This document shows, piece by piece, positions 50,220 to 63,299 of a stretch of 64,000 nucleotides of DNA. The stretch is from positions 6,872,121 to 6,936,120 of the forward strand of contig NC_066535.1 of assembly GCF_024679095.1 (NCBI RefSeq), written 5' to 3'. Position numbers and translations under genes: made by a program. The notes below the pieces were generated by a model. The model was given only the letters and a program-made list of their open reading frames with translations, searched no databases and had not been told where the DNA came from. The DNA is from Eriocheir sinensis. Lineage: Eukaryota; Arthropoda; Malacostraca; Decapoda; Varunidae. Numbering within the stretch: the first letter of the stretch is position 1; every line of letters begins with the position of its first letter.

Positions 50220-51200
50220 TGATCCTTACTTAGTCTTCCATGAGAGGAGGTTGGAGGAGAAGGAGGGCAGGGGTCTGGGAGGGGGAGGTTAAGGAGGCAA
50301 AGATAGAGTGAGTGGGAGGTTATGTACAAAGGAGAAACAGGGACAAGAAGGAGAAGTAGAAAGGAGGAAAGGTACTGGGGAAGAAGGGATTGAAATGGGA
50401 GGTGAGATGGAGGCTATACGAGGAGCAGGGGAGAGAGGAGTAGGGAAGTGCAAAAGAATGGGTAGTGGTAAAGGAGGGGGAAAAAAGGTGGAGTGTGAGG
50501 TTATATAAAAAGAAGAAACAGGGACAGAAATAGGAAGGAAAGTGGCAAGGAGACGATGGGAAATGTGAGCAGGGACTGAAGGAGGAGGATTGAGGGGGAC
50601 GTGAGAAGGAGGAAGGGAAGTAGCGAGGAGACGATATGGTATGGAGAAGGGATTGAAGGAGAGGGATTGAGGGGAGACGTGAGGAGGAGGAAGAGATGTA
50701 GCAAAAGACAGGGGAGCCAATGGAAAAGGGAATGAAATAGGGGGAGTGAGGTAGGATTACAAATATAGAAAAGGAACATGGAAAGAGTAGGAGGAGATAA
50801 CAAAAAAAGATGCGGTGGGGAAGAAGTGGGGTTAAAGAAGGGACTGAGGGAAGGGTTAGAAAATAAAGAATAAATACATGAAAAGAGGGGAAGAAGGGAG
50901 GAAGTAGCAAGGGAGACGGTAGGGTGGAAAAGAAGAGGGGGATGGAACAGAGGGAGTGAGAGGGAGTTTCAATAAAGGAGGAACATGGAGAAAGAGGAAG
51001 AGGAGAATGGAGATGGGGGAATGCGAGACAAGAGAAGAGTGATGAAGGAGATGGAAAAGGAAGAGAAAACGGAAAAGTGATGATGGTAAGAAGAAAAGGA
51101 AAAAGGAAAGAAAGGAATGGGAGAAGAGAAACGGTGATGAAGGAGATGGAAAAAGGAAGAAGAGGGAAAAGGATGATGTAAGGGAGAAAGTGTGGGGTGG
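50220..51200. repeat. Purine-rich degenerate tandem array, units of about 180-250 bp
   Basis: A GAGGTTATGTACAAAGGAGA-like landmark with ACAGGGACA recurs near 50318 and 50498 and in weaker form near 50748 and 50957. Between these are GAGGAGGAAG-rich bodies. Minus-strand S/P/F/L frames of up to about 330 codons are compositional. Confidence 0.6.
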
Positions 51201-51721
51201 GAGGGGAAGAGTATTGCATATTCGAACCCAAATGACTCAAAGCTCTCAGTTCCAAGCTTCTGAGCGCACAGTGAATAACCCTGACGTATGAAATGAACCT
51301 CAAGGCTTCCCGCTCAGGAAAGGAACGAGAGAAAAACTACGATGGAGTGGAAGACAATTGCGAGAGAATAATGAAAAGCACGGAAGTATCGACGCGCCCC
51401 TTGTGATTAATGGAAACGAGACGTGTCGAGAACCATCAAATCAGGTGTGTTCTGACCCCACAACTTTACCTGCAAGAAGTGACCTCGACCTACATTACCT
51501 GTGCCTGATAACAATTGCATTTTCTTTTAAGTCTTTTCGTATACGATAAAAGGAGTTTGATTTTTTCTCGCCTCTCTCGTTTCTGTTTCTTTCATCCTTT
51601 CCTAAGACTTTCTGTTACTTTTCTTTCCTCATTCTCTCTCTCTCTCCCTCTCTCTCTCTCTCTCCTGACCTATCTCATTTCGCTTTCCCAATTAATAAAC
51701 GGCCTCCTCCTCCTTCACCTC

Positions 51722-51745
51722 CCTCTTTCCTCCTCCTCCTCCTCC
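51722..51745. repeat. (TCC)n short run
   Basis: Inside a pyrimidine-rich stretch (51560-51780). Confidence 0.7.
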
Positions 51746-51973
51746 TCTTTACCTCGTTCAGTTAGTGTTTCGCTGACCTTTTAAGTTTTCTTCACAAAAG
51801 GTCTTCTTCTGGCCTCTTCATACTTTCAGCCAACATTTCATTTTGCATACCTGGTTGGCAGCAAAGAAATGTTGAATGCGGAGTTGCGAATGTTCTTAGC
51901 GAAGCTGCTTACAAAAATTCTCACTTGAATTTATGATTTCCATTAGTAACACAAACACGAGCGCATGCATAGA

Positions 51974-52018
<45 letters not shown>

Positions 52019-52206
52019 CACACACACAGGCAATGAAATCAAACTATCCCAAGAAATATGTATCTTAGTAAAGGCAGGCGAGGGAAAAACGGACAGAAAA
52101 GACAGATAGGCAGACAGAAAGACAGACAACACACACACATACACACACACATAGGCAGGCAAGCAAGCATACAAAGATAAACGAAAAGGGTAATGCAAAA
52201 CAAACA

Positions 52207-52241
<35 letters not shown>
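51974..52241. repeat. Three (AC)n runs
   Basis: Runs at 51978-52017, about 52128-52152 (imperfect) and 52207-52241. Confidence 0.9.
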
Positions 52242-52245
<4 letters not shown>

Positions 52246-52339
52246 TTAACAACAATCATAAAAGAAAAGCAAGCGAGAGACAAGAGAAAGAAATTGCCAG
52301 TGGAACAAAAAGGATCAAACAGCAAACGAGAAAATGGAA

Positions 52340-53180
52340 CTACGGCCTACCAAGGAAGAGAGAGATTAAGTAAAAGAAAAATTGATGACAGAACGAGGAA
52401 GAGTGGGAGTAAGGCAGAAAAGATTGAATGAGGAAGAGGGAGAAAAGGAAGAAGAGGAGGAAAAAAGAACTGGATGAGGAAGGGGCGAAAGGAAGTGGAG
52501 GAGGAGGGTAAGGTAGAAAAGGGGTGGAGGAAGAGGAGGGGAGGCTAAGGTAAAAGAACTGGAAGAAGGGAGAAAAGAGGAGGAAGGAAGAGAGGAGGAA
52601 GGAAGAGGTAAAAGGACAGGATGGTGGAAAAGGGAGGGGCAGAAGCAGAAAAGTAAAGGTAAAAAGGATAGAATGGGTGGGGAGGAGGAAGTCAGGGAAG
52701 GAAGAGGAGGTTGAAGCTAAGGTAAAAAGAACTGGAAGAAGGAGAAAAGAGGAGGAAGGAAAAGGAGGAGGAAGAGGTAAAAAGGACAGGATGGAGGGAA
52801 AGGAGGGGGCAGAAGCAGAAAGAAGGTGAAAAAAGGATTGAATGGACGGAGAGGGGAAGTCGAGGAAGGAAGAGGAGGTGCAGGCTAAAGGAGAAGAGAG
52901 GACAAAGGAAGAGGAGGAGGACGAGGAGGAGGAAAATAAAAAAGGACAGAATGGGAGAAAGGAGGGAGTAGAAAGAGAGAAAGTAAGGTAAAAGGATTGA
53001 ATGGGCGGAGGGGGAAGTCGAGGGAAGGAGAGGAGGAGGAAGATACAGGAAAAAAGGACTGGATGAGAGAGGAGAGAGGAGCTGATGGAGAGGGAAGGAT
53101 TAAATGCCAGTGGTGGTGAAGGTGGTGGAGGTAGGGGATGGCAGCGGAGGGAGGCAGGACAGCGGTGGCAGGGGCAGGAG
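52340..53180. repeat. Purine-rich tandem array, unit about 160-170 bp
   Basis: Two landmarks alternate: AAAAGGACAGGATGG-like words near 52612, 52786 and 52940, and AAGGATTGAATGG-like words near 52667, 52835 and 52994. The separation is about 50 bp within a unit and about 160-170 bp between units, with GAGGAGGAAG filler. The roughly 300-codon minus-strand frame is a by-product. Confidence 0.65.
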
Positions 53181-53691
53181 GAAATGAGGAATCCACCAGA
53201 TATTTCATGGTATAATGAGCCCCAAAATTTCATTATTCACTTTCCTTGAGTTAGCTCGAATAAAGATGATGCCTGTAAATCCCGAGCCGCTTGATGGGTG
53301 GTCACTGTTACCGCGCTCCCATTGCTATATTCATTATTTTCATTATCATTACTAATCATCAACCTCGTCGTCAGCCCTCTTCTGGGTGTCTTCAAAGCGT
53401 ATATTTTATTGGAGTTTTTATTACTATTATATTATTTTGTGTTTGTGTTGGAGAGGAAAGGAGAGGTTGTCGTGATGAGTTTGACAGAGCGAAAGAAAGA
53501 GAGGCGTGGATTAAGGATGAAGATAGGATGAGAAGAAGAGGAGGAGGAAAACAAAGAGGAAGGAAGGAGGAGGAGAGAGGAGGAGAAGCGGTGGTAATGG
53601 TAAAAGGGCGGGAGGAGAATTAAAGAGAAAAAAGAAAGAAAAAGAGGTCGATTTTTTTTTGTTTTTTTATCTTGAGCAGGAGTCATTTTTC

Positions 53692-53704
53692 CTCTCTCTC
53701 TCTG

Positions 53705-53788
<84 letters not shown>
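53692..53788. repeat. (TC)n microsatellite
   Basis: About 95 bp with two early breaks. A (TAGA)n lies at about 53864-53885. Confidence 0.95.
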
Positions 53789-53789
<1 letters not shown>

Positions 53790-54539
53790 AGCGGCTTACT
53801 AGATTCTTAATTAACAATGACGTCAGCGATATTGATAGAGGCGCCGGACTGACAGACACGCAGATAGATAGATAGATAGATAGATGAATAGATGAATAAA
53901 GAGACAAATAAGATGGATTGGTAAGAGAGACAGATGGATAAGTATGATGAATGGCAGGGGGGAGTTGCTTTTAATTATTTTGCCTCTGAGGCTGCTTCCT
54001 TTCTATAATAAAAATAAAACCATGTAATTACATAAATACTGGTAGTCAGATGCAGGTACAGATAGATAGATTATTATTATCATCATTATTATTAAACTTA
54101 GTGCAATACGTAGAGCAGGAAAAGTACAATTAAGTATAGGCTCCAAAATCCGTAGCCAACACACCAAGGGCACAGAGAAGAAAGAATAAAGGGAACAAAG
54201 TGAAAATGGACACCTGAAATCTATAAAGGTCCAGAAACTAAAGGGATCAAATAGCAAGAAATAGAAGACAGATGGATGATTAGATGGATCGACAGCCGAA
54301 CAGAAACATATAGACAAATAGATGAATAGATACCGTCAGAGAAGGTAAGAAAGAAGGAAGAAGGTCTAAAAATCAAAGTTCACCGACTGTAAAAAGAAAA
54401 AACCTGGAGACAAAAAGGAGTAAAGAGAACAGAATATAAATAAGGAGATTAAAGAAAAAAGAAAGCTGGAGGTACGAAAATAAGACCATAAAAGAATAAG
54501 ATGCAAGAGGGCGGAGTACCTATCTGTCGAGGCCGAGGA

Positions 54540-55600
54540 AAAGAAAGGAAGAAAGAAAGGAGGAGGACGAGAGGATGATGGAGAAGTCATCACATCGCGT
54601 CAGGGAAGGAAAAGGGAGGAGAAGGAGACTACAAAAAAGCTATAGAGGCGGAAGGAAGAAGCAAACATAGACAGAAAGGGAGAAGGAGAAGGAGGAGAAG
54701 GAGGAAAAAGGAGCCAAGATGGAGATGAAGAGACAGGGTTGGTTGAAAAGAAAGAAGAATGATATAAGTAAATAGGGTGGAAGGAGAAGAAAGGGGAGAA
54801 GAAGGAGGAGGAGAAAAAAGAATGAGAAAGAGAAATAAAAGAGAACCAAGAGGAAAAGACACGTAATCAATAGAGAGAAAGAAGGGAAGAGGTAGATGAC
54901 AGAAGTACAAAGAAAGAAAGGGAGAAGTGGGAGGAGAATGATGAAGAGGAAGAGAAGAAAGAAGATAACCACGAGGAAAATACATACCTGATCAATAAAA
55001 AGAAAGGGAGTAGACCAAAGACAAGAGAGAAGAGGACAGAAGTTAGAACAGTGGAAGGAAGAGGAGGAGAAAGTAGACGAGGAGGAGACGAAAGAGGAGA
55101 CAAGAGGAAAAAAGGTACACCCAGTCAATAAAGAGAGGTAGGCTGATGACAGGAGAAGGATGGAAGAAGCACAAAGAAAGAAGAACAAAAGGAGAACTAT
55201 GGAGAAGAAGAAGAAAGAAGGAGGAAAGAGGCACACAGAAGAAAAGCTGGGGACAAGAGAAAAGATGAAATAAAGTACAGATAGAAGAAGGTTGCGAATG
55301 AAAAGAGAACATTAATAAGGAATAGAAGAAAGGAGGTAGGAGGAGAAAAACATAAACAGATCAATACAGGGAAGAGGTAAGGCCTACATGGGAGAGAGGA
55401 GAAGAAGAACAAAGGATATGAAAAAGAAGTACAAAAGGTCAAAGAAAGAAGTACAAAGGGTGGAAGATGAAGAAAGACACACAGTCAACAAAGGATAGGC
55501 TGAAGACAAGAGGAGGATGGAGAAGTACAGGAGGAGGAAGAAGAAGGAGCAGGAGAAGGAGAGGTGGGTGGACGAGAGACAACACACAAGAACAACAAAG
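54540..55600. repeat. Purine-rich tandem array, unit about 120-135 bp
   Basis: The word TCAATAAAGAGA or a variant, preceded by ACAC or ACAT, recurs near 54866, 54991, 55125, 55360 (two unit lengths) and 55484. It is followed by AGGCTGATGACA-like and GAGGATGGAGAAG-like blocks. Minus-strand hydrophobic L/F/S frames are compositional and not membrane proteins. Confidence 0.65.
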
Positions 55601-55659
55601 CCAGCCAGCGTGAAGGTCGTCCTCTGAGCTAAAAGGGGTGAGTGTGTTGAGGTCTGTAT

Positions 55660-56290
55660 GCACAGCTGACAGGCTCCTCCTCTCCTCCTTCCCTTTCATC
55701 CCTTCCTCTCCTCCTTTCTCTCTAACTTCCCTCCCTTCCTCCCTCTCTCTCTTCTTTTATTTTTGTCCCATTTTTTCCTGTCATTTCTTCTCCTTCTTTC
55801 TCCTTCATCCTTCTCTCCTCCTTCTCCTCTCTAACTTCCTCCCTTCCTCCCTTTCTCTTCTTATTTTTGTCCCATTTTTCCCTGTCTAGCTTCCATCAAA
55901 TCTATTTCTGTCCCTCTACTTTATTCTTAGCAAGTTTGTCCTTCAACACTTTTGTTCTTCCTTTCCTGTTTACTTTATGCAGTTGCTAGATTGGGTCTGT
56001 CTTCTTTTTCCACTTCGTTCTTACTTTATTCTCTTTAATTTATTTCCTTCCTCTTTATTCCGTTTTTCTGTCTCCTTTTTCCTTCCTTCCTTCCTTCCTT
56101 CTTCCTTCACTTCTTCTATTCCTTCCTTTTCCTTCTTTTCCTATCTTTATTCCTTCCTTCCCTACTTCGTTTCCTTCCTTCCATTCCTACTTGTTTCCTT
56201 TTCTTCTTCTTCTTCCTTCCTTCCTTCCTTCCTTCTTTTCTTTCCATCTTTCCTTCCTTCCTTCCCTTCCTTCCCTCATCCCCTACCATT
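55660..56290. repeat. Pyrimidine-rich tract with (CTTC)n
   Basis: It includes a near duplication (CCTTTCTCTCTAACTTCCCT near 55711 and a related stretch near 55828, about 115 bp apart) and (TTCC)n runs at 56082-56100, 56215-56235 and 56250-56275. Confidence 0.75.
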
Positions 56291-56367
56291 CTCTCCTTCT
56301 CTTCTCTTAGTGAGCTTGTGTGATGTAGAGGGCATACACCTTGAGTCTTGACAAAGCTCTCGTTGCT

Positions 56368-56514
<147 letters not shown>

Positions 56515-57115
56515 TAATAATATATATAAAAAGACGTTTTATTACTCTATTTGTAATTCATACGCCTTCTTCATGACACAACAGCACGCAGGAAGTAATG
56601 AATTGGATAATGGGAAGAACGACGACCTTGAAGAAACAAGAAGGAGAATATTGAGGAAGCTCGGACACAACAAACAGTATAGAGAAAATGAGACGATACA
56701 GGTAAAAATAAATGAAGGGTGGACAAAACAAAACCAAATGTAAAGAAGCACAAAAAGACAGTATACAGAAAATGAGACAGTACAAAAAAAAAGAGAATGA
56801 GGGGATGAATAGAATACAACCAAAAATAAAGAAGAACAAATAGAGCAGATGACACACCATACGTAAAAAGCAGGAACAACAGAATTACGCAGTAGGAGGA
56901 AGAGGAAGAAAGAGAGGAAGGAAGGGGTGATCGTATAAACATGAGATATTATTTCTTGCGAGAGGGTGAAGGTGAACATGAGGACGAGAAAGGCGACACA
57001 CAAGAGGAGGATGAGCAAATAAAAAGGAACATGGTAGGAGGAAGAACACGTAGTGAGGAAATTAAGAGTGGAAGAAAGTATGACCTGATTATTAGCAGCG
57101 TGTGGGAGGGAGGAC

Positions 57116-57281
<166 letters not shown>

Positions 57282-57479
57282 TAACGAACACAGACAGAAC
57301 ACAGAACAGACAGACAGACAGAATGAAAGTGGAGAGAGAACAGAAGCAGACACACACAGACAGACAGACAGACAAACAGAAATATAGAAGGGAAAAAGAA
57401 GTGGAACTAATAAAATAACTTTGCAGACTGTACAACTTATTGAGAAAGATAATGTAATATGCAAAACTGGAGACAAAAA

Positions 57480-57720
57480 AAGCGAGAAGATGAAGAAGAA
57501 AAGAAGGAAGAGAAGGAGAACGAGTAGGAGGGGAAGCAGGAGGATGAAGAGAAAATGAAAAAAGACGATGAAGAAAGAGGAGAAGGTGGATGAGGAGATT
57601 AAGACATATAAGAGACTGGGACCAGGAGGAGGAGGTGCAGGAGGTGGGAGAAACGAAACGATGAAGAAGGAGGGAGAAAGAGGAAGTAGAAGAGGAGATT
57701 AAAAGAATAAGAGACTGGGA
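57480..57720. repeat. Purine-rich tract with an approximate duplication
   Basis: GAAGAAAGAGGAGAAGGTGG near 57570 and a similar stretch near 57665 each lead to GAGGAGATTAA..ATA and AGAGACTGGGA, about 95-105 bp apart. This suggests a two-unit tandem duplication. Confidence 0.55.
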
Positions 57721-58144
57721 GGATTAATCAGTCAAGCAGGAGGCTGTACTCCTCCAGCCACACACACGAGAAGATTCATTTCACTATCAAGGGAGGGACG
57801 ACAATGAACTCCTGAAGACGTGAAGGGAAGCATCGACGGTGGAGACAGACAGATGAAATGAATAGAAGGGAAGGGAAGATGAGAAGGAAGATAGAAAGGA
57901 AGCTGAGGGAAGAGAAGACAAGGAAGGAAAAAATAGGCAAGACAAAACAAAGAGATGGCACAGGAATTACAGAAAGATAAGAAATGAAGATAAGGAGGAA
58001 TGAAACAAGGGTAGGAATGGAAGTGAAAGGAAAGGAAGATAAGGAAGCGAAGATGAGAGAAGGATGAACATGGAAGACAAACGAAGCATAACAAAGCCAA
58101 GCCAAAGTGAATTAAGGAGAGAGGAGTGAATGTAAAGAGGGATG

Positions 58145-58360
58145 AAACGAAGGGAAGGGAAGGGAAGGGCAAGGGAAGGAAGGAAGGAAGGAAGGGAGAA
58201 AGAAGGAAAAGGAAAGGAAAGGAGTAAGGAAAGGAGAGGAAAGGGAAGGAAAAGGAAGAAAGGAAAGGAAAAGGGAAGGAAAGGAAAAGGAAAGGAGAAA
58301 GGAAAAGGAAAAGGAAAGGAGAAGGGAAGGGAAGGAAGGGAAGGGGGAAGGGACAGGGAA
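58145..58360. repeat. (AAGG)n / (GGAAA)n tract
   Basis: Degenerate purine tetra- and pentanucleotides. Confidence 0.85.
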
Positions 58361-59019
58361 AGAAAAGCAACATAAGACGAGGCGATGCAAAACAGTCGAA
58401 GCAGCGAAAAAAGCAAGACGAGAAAAGAGAAATGAAGAAAGAGAAAAACTGATGCAACAAAGTAAGAAAAGGTAGGTGAGGGATACCACTAAGAACTACA
58501 AAAAGATACCTACCACCTCAAAATATTTATGAGAATGCATGGAAGTTGGTATGATCTGCTTCTGAGGGGTGAGTATCGACTATTGGGTATCGTCTTTCTC
58601 ACAGCAAAGACAAAGGTTAGTATGCTGCTATGAGGGATGAGTGACACTTGCAACTTTAAATATATAGATGATAATATATAACGTGTGAGCAGAAAATATG
58701 GTGAACAAAATCATACTAAATTATGAAGCAGAAGGAAACAATAAAGAAGGCAAATGAGATTGAACTGAAATGAAGGTTTAGCGGATCACTTGAAGCTAAC
58801 GTTGGGGAAGTAAGGAGAGCAAAACAACAAAGAAGAAGGAAAAATAACAACGCGCCAATTAAACGGGAGGAAATAAATGAGACTTGCGAAAGAGAAGTTA
58901 AGAAGAGTAAGAGGAGAAAAGGGAGGCGAAATAAGTTAGGAAAGATGAATCAAAATTACATAACCAGCGAAGGAGAGATAAAGACTTCTGCCAGGAATGA
59001 TGATAAAATACATAGACAA

Positions 59020-59036
59020 TAATAATAATAATAATA

Positions 59037-59094
<58 letters not shown>

Positions 59095-59120
59095 GTAATA
59101 ATAATAATAATAACAATAAT
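59020..59120. repeat. (AAT)n microsatellite
   Basis: About 100 bp with a few breaks. Confidence 0.95.
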
Positions 59121-59234
59121 GTAATAAGATAAATCAGCACTCAATCGCTGTAACCAAGTTGGGAAAAAAATCTGTATAAGAGGAAATTGGATAAAATAGG
59201 CCGAGTTGGAGTAACGAACGGCTGAGGAGAATAT

Positions 59235-59870
59235 TGTGCTGCCCCCTCATCTCCCTCCGCCTCCTCGTCCCTCTCCTCCTTCCTTCCCCCTCCACCCTCC
59301 CTCCTCCTACTCTCTTTCTTCCATCCCGCCATCTACCAACTTTCTCCTCTACTTCCCCATCTTTCATCTCTCTACCACCCTCCCCTCCTTCTCATCCCTT
59401 CCCTTCTCCTTCCCCACCCTCCCTCCTCCTACTCCTCGCTTCCTTCCATCCTGCCATCTACCCACTTTCTCCCTCTACTTCACATCTTTCATCTCTCTCC
59501 CCCCATCCCACCTTCTCATTCCCTTCTCCCTTCTCACCTCCCCATCTTCTACTCTTCTTTCCTTCTCTGGCCCCCCTTCCCTCCGTCCCCTTTTCCCTTT
59601 TCTTTCCCTATACTTCCCTTCTTTCATCTCTCTACTCCCTCCCTCCGTCTCATTCTCTCCTTCATCAACCTCCCCTTTCTTCCTTCTCTCTATCTCCTTC
59701 CCTCCTTCACATTTCCCTCTCCCTACCTTTTAACCCCCTTCTCTACTTCCCTTCTCTCTACCCCTCTCCCTCTCTCCTTTACATTCCCATCTTCCTTCTC
59801 TCCTTCCCTCTACCTCCCTTTCTCCTTCCCTTTACTTCCTATCTCATTCCTTCCCTTTCTTTTTTGTTCC
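59235..59870 (+). repeat. Pyrimidine-rich tandem array
   Basis: CCCTCCACCCTCCCTCCTCC near 59287 and a close copy near 59412 are about 125 bp apart. ATCTTTCATCTCTCTAC-type words recur near 59358, 59484 and 59614. The array therefore has units of about 125-130 bp. The 379-codon plus-strand frame starting in it is compositional. Confidence 0.6.
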
Positions 59871-60439
59871 TGGCCACCAGATGTTCCTCCTACAACCACC
59901 ACCACCATACTACAAGCCTGGTCACACTACTTCATACTGCCTACTACTGCATCTATTACTACTACTACTACTACTACTACATTTACCACTGTCGGTATGT
60001 CTTATCGAAACCTCCCCTACTGACTCATCGATACATATCTTTTCTTTTTCATTTGAACACAGGAACTCCATCAACACCTTCTTCCCTTCGTTTTATTCAT
60101 GAGTACTTATGCCTTCCCTCCGCTTCCACTATTTTTTCTACTGCGTGTTTACTTATTCGTGTTCATGTCAGTCTTCTACTTATCCTTCTACTTTCTTATT
60201 TATTTCCTGCTGTTGTTGTCGATGCTGGATTTGTTGTTGTTGTTGTTGCCTATTCCTGCTGTTCTTTTCGTCATTGCTGCTGTGATTTTTATACTATTTT
60301 CCTTTTTACATTCATCTTCCTCATCCAGACTATTTCCTACTTATTAGACTACGTTATTCTCAAAGAGCACTAAGAAAAAGCCTTATTGGGCAAAAGAAAA
60401 TCTCCTCTGTAAAAATAAAACCTGTATGAAGAGAATCCA

Positions 60440-60463
60440 CAAACTGCACTCACACACACACAC

Positions 60464-60532
<69 letters not shown>
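60440..60532. repeat. (CA)n microsatellite
   Basis: About 90 bp with a TT break near 60463. Confidence 0.95.
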
Positions 60533-60535
<3 letters not shown>

Positions 60536-60599
60536 TCTTCAAACATCACCCGCCAACACTCCACTCTCCCAATCCACACCACTCACCATCCCACACTCT

Positions 60600-61060
60600 T
60601 CCACCCTTCCTCCATCCACCAGCACCACCAGCCACCGCAACCTCCTGACTTCCAGAACTTTACGAGACGCCGAGAACTCCCTAGTAATGAAACTCTGTCA
60701 AAGGATTCGTGAAACGTGTTTCAAGACTTGTGATGCAACTTTTTTCTGCGGAGGGAGGAAGCTTTACAAAAGGAGAGGCAGGAGAGAGAGGAGGAATGGA
60801 ATGAGGGCGGAGGGAAAGGACAAGCCTCAGCGATGTGGAACTTATTCATGTACTTTTATATTTTATCATTTTCAATGGAGAGGTTACTCACGAGTTAGAA
60901 AAAGGTAAAATACAGTTAAAGTGATTTGAAAGGAAATTAAAGTAAGTAACTTCGGATGCGGAGAGGCCTAGTTTATGCAGATATAATGAGATGCCCTCCC
61001 GTGCTCTCAGGCGTCGTGCGCGTAGTGACTGCATACTATATGTGTAGGTACATATATAAT
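60600..61060. other. Unique sequence, no gene recognised
   Basis: No supported gene or repeat. Confidence 0.45.
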
Positions 61061-61061
61061 G

Positions 61062-61106
61062 TAGGTATGTATGTATGTAATATGTATGTATGTATGTATG
61101 TATGCT
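61062..61106. repeat. (GTAT)n microsatellite
   Basis: Imperfect tetranucleotide run of about 44 bp. Confidence 0.9.
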
Positions 61107-61114
61107 CCCTCCCA

Positions 61115-61232
61115 AAAACGACCTCTCTTTGGCCTCTTTATTCTCTTACCTGTTATTGGAACAGCGCCTAGCAGGCTATTTTGTAGCTTTTTTTTGTTAT
61201 CTTTGAGTTGTCTCCCTTGCTGTAAAAAAAAA
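61115..61232 (+). repeat. Interspersed repeat 3' end, copy 2, with poly(A)
   Basis: GACCTCTCTT at about 61119 and TTTGAGTTGTCTCCCTTGCTG before an A10 run near 61222-61232. It shares its ends with 49778-49850. Confidence 0.5.
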
Positions 61233-61309
61233 AGTATAAACATGCATTATGTGAGAAAGAGAGAGGAAACGTTTCTTGCCTGCTCGATATTACTTCTAAA
61301 TACGTTTCA

Positions 61310-63035
61310 TATTAAATAGTAAAACAACAAATTTTGGAGGCAAGCAGACAAATAATTAGATTATATTGAAAAACACCGTTAAATAAATACCACAACTTTT
61401 TCTTCCACGAAGTTAAAAACATCCCCTGAGCCGTGAAGTTTGGTGTTGGCGGCGCAGACATTAATGGTCCGTGACACCTTCCGCCACACCTGCTTGCCGT
61501 GCTGGGGCTCAGAGGCGGCGGGGCTCGACGCACGGCGGAAAGAATCTTGGCGCTGCTAAAAGGTTTCCATGACTCATAGGGAGTTTCTTTCGCTTCTCAT
61601 GTGTACAGAAGGAACGTAATCACAGACGCACCAAAAAAAGACGCGTTTCAAATTTTACTTCAGTGTTCACTATTATGATTTAGAAGATGGAACTAAAATT
61701 GAAGATATTACTCTGTACATGATCAGTATAATATATAAGAAGCTTCTCTCTTACACAAAGTCTTGCATGGCTACGATCTTCCTCATGGTACCAAGCAAGT
61801 ATATTTAGTTCACTGCACCGCCCTACGCTTACTCAGTCTATAGAAGGTCCTGCCACCATTTTCACCATACACGGCAGAAACACCAGCACTACACTATCCA
61901 CAACCCCACTTTTAAAACCACCTTTTTGCTTCCCGAACACTATCTAATTTTACTTTTTAAACAGATAATATACAGGAGGCAGGGGACGAGTGCCGATGAG
62001 ATTAAAAGACTCTTCAAAAGGTTAGACCCTCAGAGTTAATAAAGGCCATAATACCCATGACAAAAAAAAATTGAATATAACAATGGTTCGTACTTTGTGA
62101 AGGTGTTTGTTTTGCTGCAGTAATCTTTGCAGCTCAGCACGATTAGTATGTGGAGGCAAACTGTCATCTCTTCATCGTGTTGACCAGCAAAAATTAAACC
62201 GCATTAATACTGAGCAAACAAGGCTCATGAGTGTACAATAAGTATGTTACAGGTAAAATAAATAATTCGAAAACGACGATATAGAGAGAATGATAAAGAA
62301 AACACAAAATAAAGCGAAAATGACAAAAATCTGACCCCAATGATAGTAAAACACCAATAAGCAGACAAGACTGACAGGAGGACAATAATTATGTCTCAGG
62401 TAAACAGAGAGCGTACGAATGGAACACAAAACAGCAATAATCAGAGCCAGGTCACCCGCCCAATGAAGGCAACGGGCGGGCGGCGCGTGTGTAATTCCAT
62501 GCCAACGGTGGCTTCCAGCACGCTGCCCACGGTAATGTTGCTTTAATTACTCTCCTAAAGTAATTATCTGGCAATTAGGTAGCTACACCGCTTGGGGCAG
62601 CAGCAGGGAGCAGGGTGTGGGCTAGAGTTTGAAGGGGAGGAGAAGGAGGAGGCGAAGGAAAAGGAGAAGAGGAGCCAGCGGAGAAGAGGAGGAGATGAAT
62701 GTCGAGATGAAGGTGGATGCTGCGTGGTTTAGAGGACGAGAGAGACAGTCGTGGGGGAGAGGAGCATCAACATCAGGTCAGATATATTCCTCTATGTATT
62801 TTTTTTGTCTATTCACTGGAACCCTTTCTCGCCTTTAGAAGGTTGTCTGTCAATCATACATTTTCACAGGCTACGTTTCTATTTCTTTAGCTTAGTTATC
62901 ATATAAGATGGGCAGATACGGTTAACCCCAGTAGATTTAGCAGTGATTGTAAAGCAGACCATTCGCAAAAAATCAGTAAAACCAAAAATAAAGAAAGTAT
63001 GACGAGTATAAGTAAAACAACCACTCCAAAATGTT
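61310..63035. other. Unique AT-rich sequence, no gene recognised
   Basis: A GGA-rich stretch at 62630-62700 is the only simple repeat. I see no protein family, tRNA or rRNA here. Confidence 0.5.
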
Positions 63036-63039
63036 ATAT

Positions 63040-63296
63040 CACTTTTTTTTTTACGTTTCTGCCTATGGCGCCAGTAGGCTTGCATGGAAGGGCCTGATGG
63101 TATGGCCCATCTCGTTGTGGCGCAGGCAAGTATTTACAGTAGCGCCATATTGCATTGGTTCATGTTGCCCCCCGGTACTCATCTTTAATCCTAGAATCTA
63201 GAGTCCGGGTTGATGGGTGATCTTCTGGACAGCATGTGGGTAGTCTTAGACCACTCGTCCTAGATGCGGCGCCGTCACGCTATCCACAAAGCCACA
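63040..63296 (-). mobile_element. tRNA-derived SINE, same family as the copy at 9 kb
   Basis: On the minus strand the body ACATGCTGTCCAGAAGA, the segment CAACCCGGACTC, the A(A/T)GATTCTAGGAT motif and a 3' part with CTGCGCCA and a closing A tail (T10 on plus near 63043-63052) all match 9115-9360 in order. The tRNA-like head is more diverged (about TGTGGCTTTGTGGATAGCGT). It lacks the 28 bp internal duplication found in the 9 kb copy. Confidence 0.85.
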
Positions 63297-63299
63297 TGT

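Noticed and set aside
54629..55442. Hydrophobic minus-strand frames as membrane proteins
   Set aside because: Leu/Phe/Ser runs come from translating polypyrimidine tandem repeats. Several overlapping frames look equally hydrophobic.
59234..60373. 379-codon plus-strand frame
   Set aside because: Mostly C/T-rich repeat translation (P/S/L/F) followed by unrelated sequence; no domain seen.
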